From NCBI RefSeq assembly GCF_000744255.1, contig NZ_JQLO01000001.1:868001-932000 (forward strand): a stretch of DNA of 64,000 nt, read 5' to 3'. The stretch comes from Carnobacterium divergens DSM 20623. Its GTDB lineage: Bacteria > Bacillota > Bacilli > Lactobacillales > Carnobacteriaceae. The notes under the pieces were generated by a model. It searched no databases, had not been told where the DNA came from, and saw only the letters and a program-made list of their open reading frames with translations. The translations under genes and the position numbers were made by a program. Below, piece by piece: positions 63,075 to 64,000 of the stretch (position 1 is its first letter; every line of letters begins with the position of its first letter).

Positions 63075-64000
63075 ATGCCAAAAAAAATAAATATGGAATA
63101 CAACGATGAAGCAATCCAAGTTCTAGAAGGACTGGAAGCTGTCAGAAAACGCCCAGGAATGTACATCGGTTCAACCGATAGTAGAGGGTTGCATCACTTA
63201 GTCTATGAAATTGTAGACAATTCAGTAGACGAAGCTTTATCCGGTTATGGAACTGAAATCACTGTAACTTTACACAAGGATAATAGTGTAAGCGTTAAGG
63301 ATAATGGACGTGGGATGCCAGTTGGGATGCATGCTTCAGGAATTCCAACCGTACAAGTAATCTTTACGGTGTTACATGCGGGAGGAAAGTTTGGACAAGG
63401 TGGTTATAAAACGTCAGGTGGACTTCACGGTGTTGGTGCCAGCGTTGTAAATGCTCTATCAGAATGGCTAACAGTTACCATCGTTCGTGATGGTGTAATG
63501 TATCAACAAAAATTTAAAAATGGCGGAATTCCCGCAGATACATTAAAAAAAGTTAAAACCACAAAAGAAAAAAATGGAACAATCGTGCACTTTAAACCAG
63601 ATGAAACTATTTTCTCGACAGTTAAGTATTCATACGATATTTTATCTGAACGTTTAAGAGAATCTGCTTTCTTATTAAAAGGTTTAAAAATTGAGCTAAT
63701 TGATGAGCGAACTGAAAAACAAGAGATTTTCCATTACGAAGAAGGCATCAAAGAATTTGTTGAGTATTTAAATGAAGAAAAAGATACATTAAATCCAGTT
63801 GCTTATTTTTCTGGCGAAAACAACCAAATCGAAGTTGAATTTGCTTTTCAATACAATGATGGCTATTCAGAAAATATCTTGTCTTTCGTTAATAATGTGC
63901 GAACAAAAGATGGTGGTACTCACGAATCGGGTATGAAAGCGTCTTTAACAAAAGCCTTTAATGAATATGCTCGCAAAGTAAGTTTATTAAAAGAAAAAGA
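63075..64000 (+). CDS. parE: DNA topoisomerase IV subunit B, 3'-truncated
   Basis: The first 308 residues of ParE, the ATPase subunit that with ParC decatenates chromosomes, run off the window edge. The GHKL ATPase motifs are complete: YIGSTDSRGLHHLVYEIVDN, VKDNGRGMPVGMH, KTSGGLHGVGASVVNAL and VNNVRTKDGGTHESG. MPKKINMEYNDEAIQVLEGL and position after plsY point to ParE rather than GyrB. ATG 63075 has AAGGAG 8 bases upstream. parC is expected next, outside the window. Confidence 0.95.
   Translation, partial: MPKKINMEYNDEAIQVLEGLEAVRKRPGMYIGSTDSRGLHHLVYEIVDNSVDEALSGYGTEITVTLHKDNSVSVKDNGRGMPVGMHASGIPTVQVIFTVLHAGGKFGQGGYKTSGGLHGVGASVVNALSEWLTVTIVRDGVMYQQKFKNGGIPADTLKKVKTTKEKNGTIVHFKPDETIFSTVKYSYDILSERLRESAFLLKGLKIELIDERTEKQEIFHYEEGIKEFVEYLNEEKDTLNPVAYFSGENNQIEVEFAFQYNDGYSENILSFVNNVRTKDGGTHESGMKASLTKAFNEYARKVSLLKEK

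Overview
The window is a stretch of core chromosome from an AT-rich, low-GC Gram-positive bacterium of the Lactobacillales. Carnobacterium or a close relative fits best: long runs of gene order are shared with Bacillus subtilis, there are single-copy ResDE, CodY and HslVU systems and an EbsA-like gene, there are no sporulation or quinol-oxidase genes between the syntenic blocks, and TTG/GTG starts are frequent. That placement is inference from gene content; no database was searched. I see no prophage, insertion sequence, CRISPR array or tRNA gene, and both window edges cut genes (a response regulator at the left, parE at the right).

Layout. (1) 1-6972: a ResDE/SrrAB-like two-component system, an FMN-riboswitch-controlled riboflavin transporter (ribU), a ferredoxin, the divergent ypbB-recQ operon and a LysM membrane protein. 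(2) 7046-11181: cmk, rpsA, der and hup (nucleotide synthesis, translation, ribosome assembly, nucleoid). (3) 11285-17053: a 3-dehydroquinate-synthase-like protein that has lost the catalytic signatures, a TPR protein, ypiB, a MazG-type pyrophosphohydrolase, dapB, cca and an FlK-like hot-dog thioesterase. (4) 17256-18511: an operator-controlled nitroreductase and an unrecognised acidic protein. (5) 18647-30833: dinG, ypmB, aspB, asnS, dnaD, nth, the opposite-strand ponA-recU pair, ypsA, gpsB and the RNase P RNA. (6) 31022-39622: an RlmL-like rRNA methyltransferase, carboxypeptidase Taq, a DeoR regulator with nagA, rnhA, an EbsA-like protein, a cold-shock protein, fhs and a cysteine-free uracil-DNA-glycosylase-like protein. 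(7) 39726-49444: uup, thyA-folA, a hemolysin III protein, degV, ypmR-ypmS-msrA-yozE, deoD and ctpA. (8) 49604-61017: two tandem signal peptidases I, rbgA, rnhB, dprA, topA, trmFO, and the xerC(codV)-hslV-hslU-codY operon. (9) 61155-64000: an aldose-epimerase-like gene, plsY and the start of parE.

How genes work together. One-carbon and thymidylate metabolism are represented by fhs, thyA and folA. Peptidoglycan synthesis and division by ponA, gpsB and probably ypsA. DNA repair and recombination by recQ, dinG, nth, recU, the UDG-like gene, rnhA, rnhB and dprA. DNA topology by topA and parE. Nutrient sensing by codY.

The most interesting signals are regulatory. A 25-bp wobble-paired hairpin with a U-run hides the ribosome binding site, and its U-run carries the start codon, of the codV-hslVU-codY operon. 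A good promoter reads antisense through the whole ferredoxin gene to reach ypbB-recQ. A perfect PurBox lies downstream of the fhs promoter. Helically phased AACTTA repeats cover the nagR-nagA promoter. A cin-box-like element precedes dprA. At protein level, the dead-looking AroB homologue, the FlK-like thioesterase with a complete active-site set but no phenylalanine lid, and the cysteine-free family-4 UDG stand out. I did not find a multi-gene system that I would call undescribed.
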